Shown: one piece after another, positions 31,301-39,372 of the stretch | How the letters are laid out: the number at the start of each line of letters is the position of its first letter | Numbering within the stretch: position 1 is the stretch's first letter | Origin: Bacteroidales bacterium | GTDB taxonomy: Bacteria > Bacteroidota > Bacteroidia > Bacteroidales > UBA932 | Length of the DNA stretch: 51,384 bases | NCBI GenBank assembly: GCA_022777585.1 | Contig: JALFFZ010000164.1 | Coordinates: 1 to 51,384 of the forward strand | Direction: 5' to 3' | Program-made: the position numbers and the translations under genes | Notes under the pieces: model-generated | The model's database searches: none | Seen by the model: the letters and a program-made list of their open reading frames with translations, nothing else | What the model was told of the DNA's origin: nothing

Positions 31301-34300
31301 ATGAAGAAAATCATTGCGCTGCTTTGCGGACTGGTCCTGATGTCCGCATTCTCATTCACGGGGATGGCCCAGTCAAGGTCGGTATCCCTTGTCCTGAAAG
31401 ACAAGAGCACCGGAGAGCCGGTAGCATACGCCACCGTATCCCTCACCAAAAGCAGGGAAAAGACCCCCTACAAATACGTCCTTACTGACGATGGCGGCAA
31501 AGCCGTGATCGACAAGGTGGCCGCCGGAAGCTACACAGTCAAGGCTGAACTGCTTGGATACAAGGAATACACCAGGGATATTACAGTAAAGGAGGCCGTC
31601 AATCTCGGTGAAGTCGAGATGGCCCCAGACACAAGGATGCTCGACGCAGCCAGCGTGACTGCCACCGGCAACCCTATCATAATCAAGAAGGATACTGTAG
31701 AGTACAATGCCTCATCCTTCAAGACCACTGACAACGACGTGCTCGAGGACCTTCTCAAGAAACTCCCGGGCGTGGAAGTCGGCGAAGACGGAAGCGTGAC
31801 CGCCAACGGACAGACTATCAGCAAGATAACCATAGACGGAAAAACCTTCTTCCTGGACGACCCTTCCCTCGCGTCGAAGAACATCCCGGCCAAGATTGTC
31901 GAGAAGGTGAAGGTAGTGCAGAAGAAATCGGAGCAGGCCCAGTTCACCGGAATTGACGACGGACAGGAGGAGACAGTCATCGACCTCAGCATCCAGAAGG
32001 GAATGATGAACGGACTCTTCGGCAATGTGATGGCCGGCGGCGGACACGACTGGCTGGAGAAATCCAGCTCGGAACTCGCTGACAACGGCGACTGGAGATA
32101 TCAGGGAGCCGCATTCATCGGCAGATTCACGGAAAAGAGCCAGATAAGCGTAATCCTCAACGCCAACAACACCAATAACCGCGGATTCAATGATCTGTCC
32201 GGGAATATGATGGGTTCAATGAGAGGAAGCGGCATGGGCCGCGGCAGCGGCGGCTGGGGCAACAGCAACGGCATCACGTCCTCCTGGATGGGAGGAGTCA
32301 ACGGAGCCTGGGATCTTTTCGGCGACAAGATGAACCTCGGAGCCAACTATCTGTACAACAACACTCAGAAAGACATTATGGAGGGGAGTTCGAAGACGAC
32401 CTATCTCGACGACGGTTCCCAGCTGATATACGTCACCCCAAGACGGAACGGCATAACCCCACTGAGCTCTACAAACACCCAGGGACACAGGGTAGGCGTC
32501 CGTCTCGAGCACAAGTTCTCGGAGAACACCTCCATCCTCTTCCAGCCACAGTTCAACATCGGTAAGGGAAACTTCTCCGAGATATCGTCCTTTGAAACCT
32601 ACGGCAAGGACTCCGCAGACTCGGAGGAGTACATGAAGAATGACGGTTTCAATTTCAACGGAGGCAACAACGACAACTGGACCACCAACGGATTCTTCCT
32701 CTTCCGCCAGCGTCTCGGAATACCCGGGAGGACATTGTCCGTCAACATCGACTACAACTTCAGCAACAATGACCTCACCGGCTATAATCAGTCATTGACA
32801 ACAACATACGAAGATGACGGCACGACAGTACAGAGCAAGGACATCGTCAACCAGTTCTTCGACCAGAACTCAAAGTCCTCCTCACTCGGCGGAAGGCTGG
32901 TCTATACTGAGCCTCTCGGAGCAGGCTTCTATCTCGAGACCAACTACCAGTACAAATGGAGCAGGAACAAATCCGAGAAGAACACCTATGACTCCGGCGC
33001 AGTAGAGGATTTCGGGGAGGACAACAGAATCTTCAACAAGGACGGGATGAAGCCCAATGCTGAATACTCCAGCAGTATCCTGAACCAGTATCAGACCCAC
33101 AGGGCGGGCTTCAACTTTATGTTCCAGAAGGACAAGATCAGGGCCCAGCTCGGAGCTGCAGTGGTGCCGACCATCACCCATAATGAGACCAACGGACAGG
33201 ACTACAACAGCACCGTGGTCAACTGGTCGCCTTCGGCAATGATCTTTTACGACATCAACGACAATACAAACATCCGCGGCTTCTATTTCGGAAACTCCGC
33301 CCAGCCTACCACATCGCAGCTCATGCCGGTTCCGGACAACTCCAACCCTCTGAGCGTATCACTCGGAAACCCATATCTGAAGCCGTATTTCAGGCACGAC
33401 ATCAGGACTAGGTTCGGATATTCCGACAGGACGAAGTTCCTCTCGTTTTCCGGAAGCCTGGAAGGAGGCCTGGTCCAGTCGCCTATAGTCAACGCCAGCT
33501 GGTACAATGACGGTGGAACGCAGTTCTCCCTTCCGGTCAACGGTCCGACCTCCGGAAACGTATCCCTCAGGACCTTCTTCAACGCTCCTATAGCCAAGTC
33601 CAACTTCAGCATCTCCAACATGCTGAGCGGCAGCTGGTACACCTCGTCTTCATACGTCGGAAAGAGTTCCTTCAATACGGACAAGTATTACGACGGCACC
33701 AATTTCGACTACGAACTCTTCCATCAGGACTTCCCGGACCTCGGTGAAAGCGAATATTTTACTGAGAACAGGATTCAGACAATGAATCTCTCCGAAAGGC
33801 TGAAAGCCACCTATCGCAATGATTTCGTGGAGATTACAGCCAGCGGAAGAACCCGCGTCAACAAATCCTGGTACACAATGAACTCGGTGAACACCAATAT
33901 GACCTGGAACAACCAGGTGTCCGCATCCATGAACTGGACAATACCGGGAGGCGTCGGCCTCGTGTCTGATTTCGACTACAACTGGTACCGCGGATACACG
34001 ACTCCGCAGGATGACGAATACATCCTCAACGTGGAAATTACCAAGCTTCTGTTCAAGAACAAGTGGACATTGTCCCTCAAGGCCTACGACCTTCTGAACC
34101 AGTCCAAGAACCTGTCAATCAGCGACTCGGCCAACTATCACACAGAGACCTGGAACAACACCCTCGGCCGCTATGTCATCCTCTCGCTGACCTGGAGATT
34201 CGGCACGATGGGCAAGAGCCGGATGGGAGGCCCTATGGGCGGTCCCGGTGGTCCCGGAGGCCCTGGCCGCGGTCCGATGGGCCCTCCTCCCGGCAGATAG
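31301..34300 (+). CDS. Outer-membrane beta-barrel protein with carboxypeptidase-regulatory-like domain
   Basis: Encodes 999 residues: a signal peptide (MKKIIALLCGLVLMSAFSF, cleavage near MAQ), a carboxypeptidase-regulatory-like domain at about 27-110 (VLKDKSTGEPVAYATVSL, AGSYTVKAELLGYKEY), a plug-like region (VLEDLLKKLPGVEVGEDGSVTANG, KITIDGKTFF) and a long barrel. It fits the TonB-receptor-like OMP_b-brl_3 group rather than SusC. The last 33 residues are Gly/Pro/Met/Arg-rich, and their coding DNA is shared with murI on the other strand. An internal Gly/Ser/Met-rich loop lies near 307-325. Substrate unknown. The 117 bases upstream contain no exact TAnnTTTG element. Confidence 0.85.
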   Translation: MKKIIALLCGLVLMSAFSFTGMAQSRSVSLVLKDKSTGEPVAYATVSLTKSREKTPYKYVLTDDGGKAVIDKVAAGSYTVKAELLGYKEYTRDITVKEAVNLGEVEMAPDTRMLDAASVTATGNPIIIKKDTVEYNASSFKTTDNDVLEDLLKKLPGVEVGEDGSVTANGQTISKITIDGKTFFLDDPSLASKNIPAKIVEKVKVVQKKSEQAQFTGIDDGQEETVIDLSIQKGMMNGLFGNVMAGGGHDWLEKSSSELADNGDWRYQGAAFIGRFTEKSQISVILNANNTNNRGFNDLSGNMMGSMRGSGMGRGSGGWGNSNGITSSWMGGVNGAWDLFGDKMNLGANYLYNNTQKDIMEGSSKTTYLDDGSQLIYVTPRRNGITPLSSTNTQGHRVGVRLEHKFSENTSILFQPQFNIGKGNFSEISSFETYGKDSADSEEYMKNDGFNFNGGNNDNWTTNGFFLFRQRLGIPGRTLSVNIDYNFSNNDLTGYNQSLTTTYEDDGTTVQSKDIVNQFFDQNSKSSSLGGRLVYTEPLGAGFYLETNYQYKWSRNKSEKNTYDSGAVEDFGEDNRIFNKDGMKPNAEYSSSILNQYQTHRAGFNFMFQKDKIRAQLGAAVVPTITHNETNGQDYNSTVVNWSPSAMIFYDINDNTNIRGFYFGNSAQPTTSQLMPVPDNSNPLSVSLGNPYLKPYFRHDIRTRFGYSDRTKFLSFSGSLEGGLVQSPIVNASWYNDGGTQFSLPVNGPTSGNVSLRTFFNAPIAKSNFSISNMLSGSWYTSSSYVGKSSFNTDKYYDGTNFDYELFHQDFPDLGESEYFTENRIQTMNLSERLKATYRNDFVEITASGRTRVNKSWYTMNSVNTNMTWNNQVSASMNWTIPGGVGLVSDFDYNWYRGYTTPQDDEYILNVEITKLLFKNKWTLSLKAYDLLNQSKNLSISDSANYHTETWNNTLGRYVILSLTWRFGTMGKSRMGGPMGGPGGPGGPGRGPMGPPPGR

Positions 34301-35123
34301 CCAGCTCAAAAAGACTCTTGAGACAGGCATCATCGCCTGAAGAGAAAAGACTGACGTCAGGTCTTCCTGACAATGAGATATGAGCGGACGGTTTCCCGAA
34401 AAGGAGGCCGTCCTCTTTCATCACATCCGCCAGATGGCGGGCTACCGCCGGAGCCGGGTCGATGAACCTGACCGAAGGCCCGGCAATCTTCTCCATCACC
34501 GGAAGCAGGAAAGGATAGTGGGTACAGCCCAGGACAATGATATCAGCCCCCGCCCGGAGCAACGGCAGAAGGCTTTCCGAAACTACTTTCTCGACCTCAG
34601 GTCCTTCAAGTCTGCCGCTTTCCACAAGTTCCACGAAACCGCTGCCCACGTGTTCCACCACCTTGACATTGTCCTCGACATTGCCCTTGGAAGTCAGATA
34701 TTTTGAGCCTTTGAGCGTCCCTGCCGTGGCCAGAACTCCGATTACGCCGGTCCTGGTGCCGAGAGCGGCAGGTTTCACTGCAGGCTCCATCCCGATGAAA
34801 CGGATATGGTCACGGCGTCCTCCTGTCAGCCGGAGAACCCGCTCCCTGCATTGTTCTGAAGACTCGTCGGAGTACTCCTCCCTCAATGTGGAAATCGCCG
34901 CCGAAGTAGCCGTATTGCAGGCCACCACGATTATATCGGCTCCCTTCCCGAGCAGAAAGTCCGTGACAGCCCTCATTCTTTCAATAATGAAGTCCCTGGT
35001 CTTCTCCCCGTAAGGACACCAGGCATTGTCAGAGTAATACAGATATTTCTCTCCAGGAAGAAGGCGGGTCATCTCCTTCAATACGGACAACCCGCCTGAT
35101 CCGGAGTCAACGACTCCTATCAT
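34233..35123 (-). CDS. murI: Glutamate racemase
   Basis: Encodes 296 residues. Makes D-glutamate for peptidoglycan. The N-terminal VDSGSGGLSVLKEM, the first catalytic Cys in VACNTATSAA and the second in LGCTHYPFLLP are all intact, with YYSDNAWCPYGEK between. The last 22 or so residues (from about CREEGPSDRG) are encoded antisense to the Gly/Pro-rich tail of the outer-membrane protein, a 68-base convergent overlap; they are polar and do not look like part of the enzyme. It is the last gene of the recycling operon, 12 bases after the DUF6515 gene. Confidence 0.94.
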   Translation of the reverse strand: MIGVVDSGSGGLSVLKEMTRLLPGEKYLYYSDNAWCPYGEKTRDFIIERMRAVTDFLLGKGADIIVVACNTATSAAISTLREEYSDESSEQCRERVLRLTGGRRDHIRFIGMEPAVKPAALGTRTGVIGVLATAGTLKGSKYLTSKGNVEDNVKVVEHVGSGFVELVESGRLEGPEVEKVVSESLLPLLRAGADIIVLGCTHYPFLLPVMEKIAGPSVRFIDPAPAVARHLADVMKEDGLLFGKPSAHISLSGRPDVSLFSSGDDACLKSLFELAICREEGPSDRGQGLRDHRDRP

Positions 35124-35135
35124 TTGCTGAAATCA

Positions 35136-36770
35136 TTAATTGTAGTAATCATACTTCCTTGAAAGTGAACCGTACATCTGGCCGAGGACCTCGAGGTAAG
35201 GATTGCCCTGCACGAGGGTCAGCCTGTAGACCGTATCGTCAACCCTGTAGTACTCGATGCCGTCCAGAGTAATAATCTCGTAGTCATCCGGAAGAGTCTC
35301 CACGAGAGCTCCGGCCGGAGGAACGATGGTCTGATACTGTCCGCCTGCATTGATGATATAGAATACTCCATCCTCGTAGTAGTATTCCTTGTCGGCATAC
35401 GCATAGCTCTGGACGAGTCCGAGTCTGTTCGCGACGTCGTATGAGGACCTTGCCAATGCCGGGTTCATTGCAATCGCATTGTTCTGCGTGAGAATTGTCG
35501 CATTGTTCTGGGCAATGATCCGGTTCTGCTGGTCTATGTAGCGGTTATTCTCGTCTATGGCCCTGTATGTGTTGTACACATTGGAATAGTAGGCGAATCT
35601 CACCGTAGCGAATGCCAGGTCCCTGATGGCCCTGTCGATGACAACTCCGAAAGGCGGGCGGCATACGATGTAATGTCCGTGATAATGACGGTAATAGACA
35701 TTGTCGCAGATATAGTAGTCAATGCCGAAGAATGTCCTGTGCACGTGGTGAGGAGGGAGCACCTGAACCCTGAAGCCAAAGCAGTGCGGGCTGTGGCGGT
35801 CGAAGAAATGTCCAGGTCTGTCATAGTGTATGAAATCCCTTTCACGCGGAGGTACCCTGTAAACATCATGGTTGTCAATCCTGAAGTCATCCGACATGCC
35901 TCCCCTGACGGCCGGCTGCCGCGAAGACTGGGCGGAGGAAGGTCTCGTGCGCATCTCGCTTGTCACCGTGGAAAGTCCTCCTCCCCTGGTGACATTGCTG
36001 CTTCCTGTACTCCTGGTGACAGTCCTCTGCTGAGTCTGCTGTGACCTCACAGCCTGGGAACCGCCTCTGCTGATTGGCTGGGCAACTCTGTTACCGGTGC
36101 CGGAAGAAGTACGCCTTGATGATGAAACCGTGGAACTTCCGGAGGTTATGGTACCGGGGCCGGAGGTCGTAGACCTCGTGGATGACGAAGAGGAAGATCC
36201 GCGGCTTACCTGCGAAGAACCTGAAGGACGGCTGGCAGCAGGACGGGAAGCCGTTGCTGATGAGCGGGTTGTACTTCCTGTTGAACGGGAAGTGGTCGCC
36301 GAGGAACGTCCTGTCGTGGTACGGTTCTGAGTGGTAGACCTAGTCTGAGTCGCGGTTGAACGGCTCTGGGTGGAAGTTGACCGGCTCTGGGTTGTGGCGG
36401 ATCTGTTCTGTGAAGAAGTGGAACGGGTCTGCGTGGTGGCTGAAGGCCTGGATGTGGTCATCGACCCTGATGAAGACCTTGAAACCGTTGCCGAGGACCT
36501 GGATGAAGTCGAGCCGGAAGCCGATCTGGAAACCGTCGCAGATGACCTTGATGATGAAGAGCCCGAAGACCTCGTGGACGTCGAACCTGAAGATGAACGT
36601 GAGGAACTTGACCTTGACGAAGATGAAGAAGATGAAGATCCGGTCGAACCTCTCTGCGATGTGGTCGTGGTGGACCTGCGTGTCTGAGCCTCTGTATAGA
36701 CTGGGGATGAAATCATTGCCGCAGCTGCGGTCAATGCCATCAAGAATTTTACTAACCCTCTCATAATCAT
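35136..36770 (-). CDS. Secreted Ser/Thr/Arg-rich protein with DUF6515-like C-terminus
   Basis: Encodes 544 residues. After a signal peptide (about 1-28, ending TEA-QT) comes a stretch of about 255 residues made almost only of Ser, Thr, Arg, Gly, Gln and Ala. Then a His/Tyr/Phe-rich region (RPGHFFDRHSPHCFGFRV, YYICDNVYYRHYHGHYIV), a Asn/Gln-rich coiled stretch (ENNRYIDQQNRIIAQNNAT) and a compact C-terminal domain with repeated Tyr-rich strands (EYYYEDGVFYIINAGGQYQTIVPP). I place it with DUF6515 proteins of Bacteroidetes; no function is known. An ATG at 36764 is an alternative start. It lies 14 bases after namZ and 12 before murI, so it travels with cell-wall genes. Confidence 0.75.
   Translation of the reverse strand: MIMRGLVKFLMALTAAAAMISSPVYTEAQTRRSTTTTSQRGSTGSSSSSSSSRSSSSRSSSGSTSTRSSGSSSSRSSATVSRSASGSTSSRSSATVSRSSSGSMTTSRPSATTQTRSTSSQNRSATTQSRSTSTQSRSTATQTRSTTQNRTTTGRSSATTSRSTGSTTRSSATASRPAASRPSGSSQVSRGSSSSSSTRSTTSGPGTITSGSSTVSSSRRTSSGTGNRVAQPISRGGSQAVRSQQTQQRTVTRSTGSSNVTRGGGLSTVTSEMRTRPSSAQSSRQPAVRGGMSDDFRIDNHDVYRVPPRERDFIHYDRPGHFFDRHSPHCFGFRVQVLPPHHVHRTFFGIDYYICDNVYYRHYHGHYIVCRPPFGVVIDRAIRDLAFATVRFAYYSNVYNTYRAIDENNRYIDQQNRIIAQNNATILTQNNAIAMNPALARSSYDVANRLGLVQSYAYADKEYYYEDGVFYIINAGGQYQTIVPPAGALVETLPDDYEIITLDGIEYYRVDDTVYRLTLVQGNPYLEVLGQMYGSLSRKYDYYN
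35918..36683. repeat. Ser/Thr/Arg low-complexity coding repeat
   Basis: Imperfect short repeats within the DUF6515-type gene. On the coding strand they give SRSSS, SRSTATQTRST, SRSSATVSRS and similar. The plus strand shows matching runs such as gaagatgaagaagatgaaga. Reading it on the wrong strand produces spurious acidic open frames. Confidence 0.8.
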
Positions 36771-36784
36771 AAAGTTTTAGATTA

Positions 36785-38050
36785 CTAATAGATATAGTAA
36801 CGCCTTGCCGTTTTGCGAAAATTCTCAGCGTCCCTCCGCCAGCGGTCCGCGATATCGCAGGCCATAAGACGTTTTGAGAATGTCCTTCTTACATAATCCG
36901 TACCACAGACTTTGTCGAACATTTCATTGCGGGACGGGGTAATCATGAAAGGATTGTGTTCCGGATACAGCCTGTGTATTGCCTGCATCACGTAAAACTG
37001 GGTCATTGAAATCTCAGCCTTCTCATAATCAGTAAAATAGAACTGAACTCCGTGGACCAGCTTTCCCTGGCTGCTCCCTGCTATCGGCTTGTAATGAACC
37101 TCCCTGAAAGCAACTCCGGGAAGAGCGTAGCTGTCCAGCTCGGCCTTGAGCCTCGTCGCGTCAATCCATTCTGCGGCGAATGCGGCAAACGGGAAAGTAT
37201 AGCCCACACCGACATTGAGATAATTGAAGAACTCGCCTGCAATTCCCGAGCATGGATAATTGATGGCCGACTGCGGATACGGAATGTTCGGGGACGGTAG
37301 AACCCACGGCAATCCGGTTTCCAGATATGTCATGTCCCTGGTCCAGCCCTCCATCGGGATCACGGTCAGGCTGCATCTGAGATGGGGCTCGTTGCCCTTC
37401 TGCCCGCAGTTGAGGCCTTCCTCATTGATGAGAATGGCCAGTTCGCCGACAGTCAGCCCGTATATATACGGAATCCGGAATTCGCTCACGAAAGAGAAGA
37501 AGCCGGGCTCCACTATGCAGCCTTCTATCTTATTGCCTCCCAATGGATTGGGTCTGTCAAGAACCATTACCTCGATGCCTTTCTTCGCACAGGCGCGCAT
37601 CACCAGACCGAGAGTGCTGATGAATGTATAGGAACGTGTTCCGACATCCTGAATGTCATAAACCATTATGTCGATGCCCTCCAGCATCTCCTGGGAAGGC
37701 TCGCGATATTTCCCGTAGATGGAATACACCTTGATTCCCGTTGCAGCGTCCACCGAATCGTCCACCTTGTCCCCGGCGTAGGCATCCCCGCGGACACCAT
37801 GCTCAGGGCCGAAAAGGGCGACAAGATTGACATTTTCCGCATTGTTCAATATATCAATTGTGGAACGGAGATTGCGGTCCACCCCGCTCGGATTGGTCAC
37901 AAGTCCCACACGTTTGCCTTCAAGCCCTTCAAAGCCACGACCTTCAAGCACCTCTATTCCGGTGCGCACTTTCACGACCGGAGCAGCATCAAGTACTACC
38001 GGCAGGAATGCCAGCAAAATGGAAATCAACGCTATTCTCATATCTTTCAT
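36785..38050 (-). CDS. namZ: NamZ-type exo-beta-N-acetylmuramidase (DUF1343, GH171)
   Basis: Encodes 421 residues with a signal peptide (MKDMRIALISILLAFLPVVLDA), so it acts outside the inner membrane. Motifs of the DUF1343/GH171 family: GLVTNPSGVDRNLRSTIDIL (49-68), LFGPEHGVRGD (79-89, with the conserved E83 that is proposed to be catalytic), VYDIQDVGTRSYT (130-142) and LDRPNPLGG. NamZ removes terminal MurNAc from the non-reducing end of peptidoglycan fragments. The start codon overlaps the AmpG gene by 4 bases (ATGA). With AmpG, the kinase and the nucleotidyltransferase it forms a coherent MurNAc recycling set. Confidence 0.9.
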   Translation of the reverse strand: MKDMRIALISILLAFLPVVLDAAPVVKVRTGIEVLEGRGFEGLEGKRVGLVTNPSGVDRNLRSTIDILNNAENVNLVALFGPEHGVRGDAYAGDKVDDSVDAATGIKVYSIYGKYREPSQEMLEGIDIMVYDIQDVGTRSYTFISTLGLVMRACAKKGIEVMVLDRPNPLGGNKIEGCIVEPGFFSFVSEFRIPYIYGLTVGELAILINEEGLNCGQKGNEPHLRCSLTVIPMEGWTRDMTYLETGLPWVLPSPNIPYPQSAINYPCSGIAGEFFNYLNVGVGYTFPFAAFAAEWIDATRLKAELDSYALPGVAFREVHYKPIAGSSQGKLVHGVQFYFTDYEKAEISMTQFYVMQAIHRLYPEHNPFMITPSRNEMFDKVCGTDYVRRTFSKRLMACDIADRWRRDAENFRKTARRYYIY

Positions 38051-39372
38051 TTCTTTACAACTTTGCCATACTCAGGGTCAACCTTCAGCAAGCCAGTCAC
38101 GGCAACTGTAGCAAGGCAGCAGACCATCACAATCCAGAAGAAATTCACATATCCGGCCATTTCCTGGATATAGCCGGCGAAGGCCCCCGGTATCATCATG
38201 CTGAGTGCCATGAAGGCAGTGCAGATGGCGTAATGCGAAGTCTTGTACTCCCCTTCCGAAAAATACATCATGTACAGCATATATGCAGTAAAACCGAAGC
38301 CGTAGCCAAACTGCTCTATAGCAATCAATATACTGATAACCAGAATGTTATGAGTCATTGACATACTCATGTACAGGTATGCGGCACAAGGCAGGGCGAG
38401 GAAGGCGGCCATAGGCCAGAGGGATTTCTTCAGTCCCCATCTGGAAGCGGCCATTCCGCCGATTATTCCGCCGACCGTGAGGGCTATCACGCCGATGGTG
38501 CCGTAAACCAGGCCGACCGTGGCTGTGGAAAGTCCGAGGCCGCCCTGCTCAGCCGGGGAGAGGAGGAAAGGGTTGACCATCTTCAGCAGAAGTGCCTCAG
38601 GAAGCCTGTACATCAGCATGAATGCCAATGCCACAAGGATTCCCGGCTTGCGGAAGAAGGTCACGAAAGCCCTGGCGAATTCCCCTGCGGAGGACCGTCC
38701 GGACGACTTCACGGCCACATCCGCCTTATGTCTCGGCAGCAGGAACATATCGTAAAGGGTAATCAATGCGAAAATGACGGCAGTGACAGCCATCGTGAGG
38801 GTCCAGGCAAGCGGAATGTTGCCGGTATGCGACTCAATCAGCCCCGCGATCACGACCAGGACTCCCTGCCCGAAAATGGATGAAAGCCTGTAGAATGTGC
38901 TCCTGATGCCCACGAAGAAAGATTGCTGGCCGGGGTCGAGCACCACCATATAGAAGCCGTCTGCGGCAATGTCGTGTGTCGCGGAGGCGAATGCCGTGAG
39001 GATGAACAAAAGCAATGTGAATGTAAACAGTCCCGACGGGGTCCGGCCGGAGGCAATCATCTCAGGCGAAGGATGCGGGATGCTGAAAACCAGGAGTATG
39101 AAAGCCGCCGTCATCAATGCCTGCATAGTGACAATCCACCATCTTTTCGACTTGAAGATATCCACGAGAGGGCTCCAGAGCGGCTTCAATGTCCAGGGCA
39201 GATAGAGAAGGCTGGTGAACAGGGCCATCTCCCCGTTCGGCACACCCATTTTCGTGAACATTGTAACCGATATGCTGTTCACCACGAAATACGGGATACC
39301 CTCCGCAAAATATACGGTCGGAATCCACCACCACGGAGACCTCGCTCCGGATATGCCAATGCGTTTATTCAT
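38047..39372 (-). CDS. ampG: AmpG-like muropeptide permease (MFS)
   Basis: Encodes 441 residues with about 12 membrane helices. AmpG-like points are YFAEGIPYFVVNSISVTMF near the N-terminus, YLPWTLKPLWSPLVDIF (57-73), and SATHDIAADGFYM in the fourth or fifth helix. AmpG carries GlcNAc-(anhydro)MurNAc muropeptides into the cytoplasm. The identity as a peptidoglycan-fragment transporter rests on these motifs plus the neighbours; other MFS substrates remain possible. It overlaps the upstream gene by 8 bases and namZ by 4. Confidence 0.85.
   Translation of the reverse strand: MNKRIGISGARSPWWWIPTVYFAEGIPYFVVNSISVTMFTKMGVPNGEMALFTSLLYLPWTLKPLWSPLVDIFKSKRWWIVTMQALMTAAFILLVFSIPHPSPEMIASGRTPSGLFTFTLLLFILTAFASATHDIAADGFYMVVLDPGQQSFFVGIRSTFYRLSSIFGQGVLVVIAGLIESHTGNIPLAWTLTMAVTAVIFALITLYDMFLLPRHKADVAVKSSGRSSAGEFARAFVTFFRKPGILVALAFMLMYRLPEALLLKMVNPFLLSPAEQGGLGLSTATVGLVYGTIGVIALTVGGIIGGMAASRWGLKKSLWPMAAFLALPCAAYLYMSMSMTHNILVISILIAIEQFGYGFGFTAYMLYMMYFSEGEYKTSHYAICTAFMALSMMIPGAFAGYIQEMAGYVNFFWIVMVCCLATVAVTGLLKVDPEYGKVVKK

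Noticed and set aside
35918..36683. Bacteroides-type O-glycosylation tract in the Ser/Thr-rich protein
   Set aside because: That system needs an Asp before the Ser/Thr; the tract is nearly free of Asp.
36356..36766. Acidic and Lys/Met-rich open frames opposite the Ser/Arg repeat
   Set aside because: They are mirror images of the repeat; their strange composition comes from reading Ser/Arg codons on the wrong strand.
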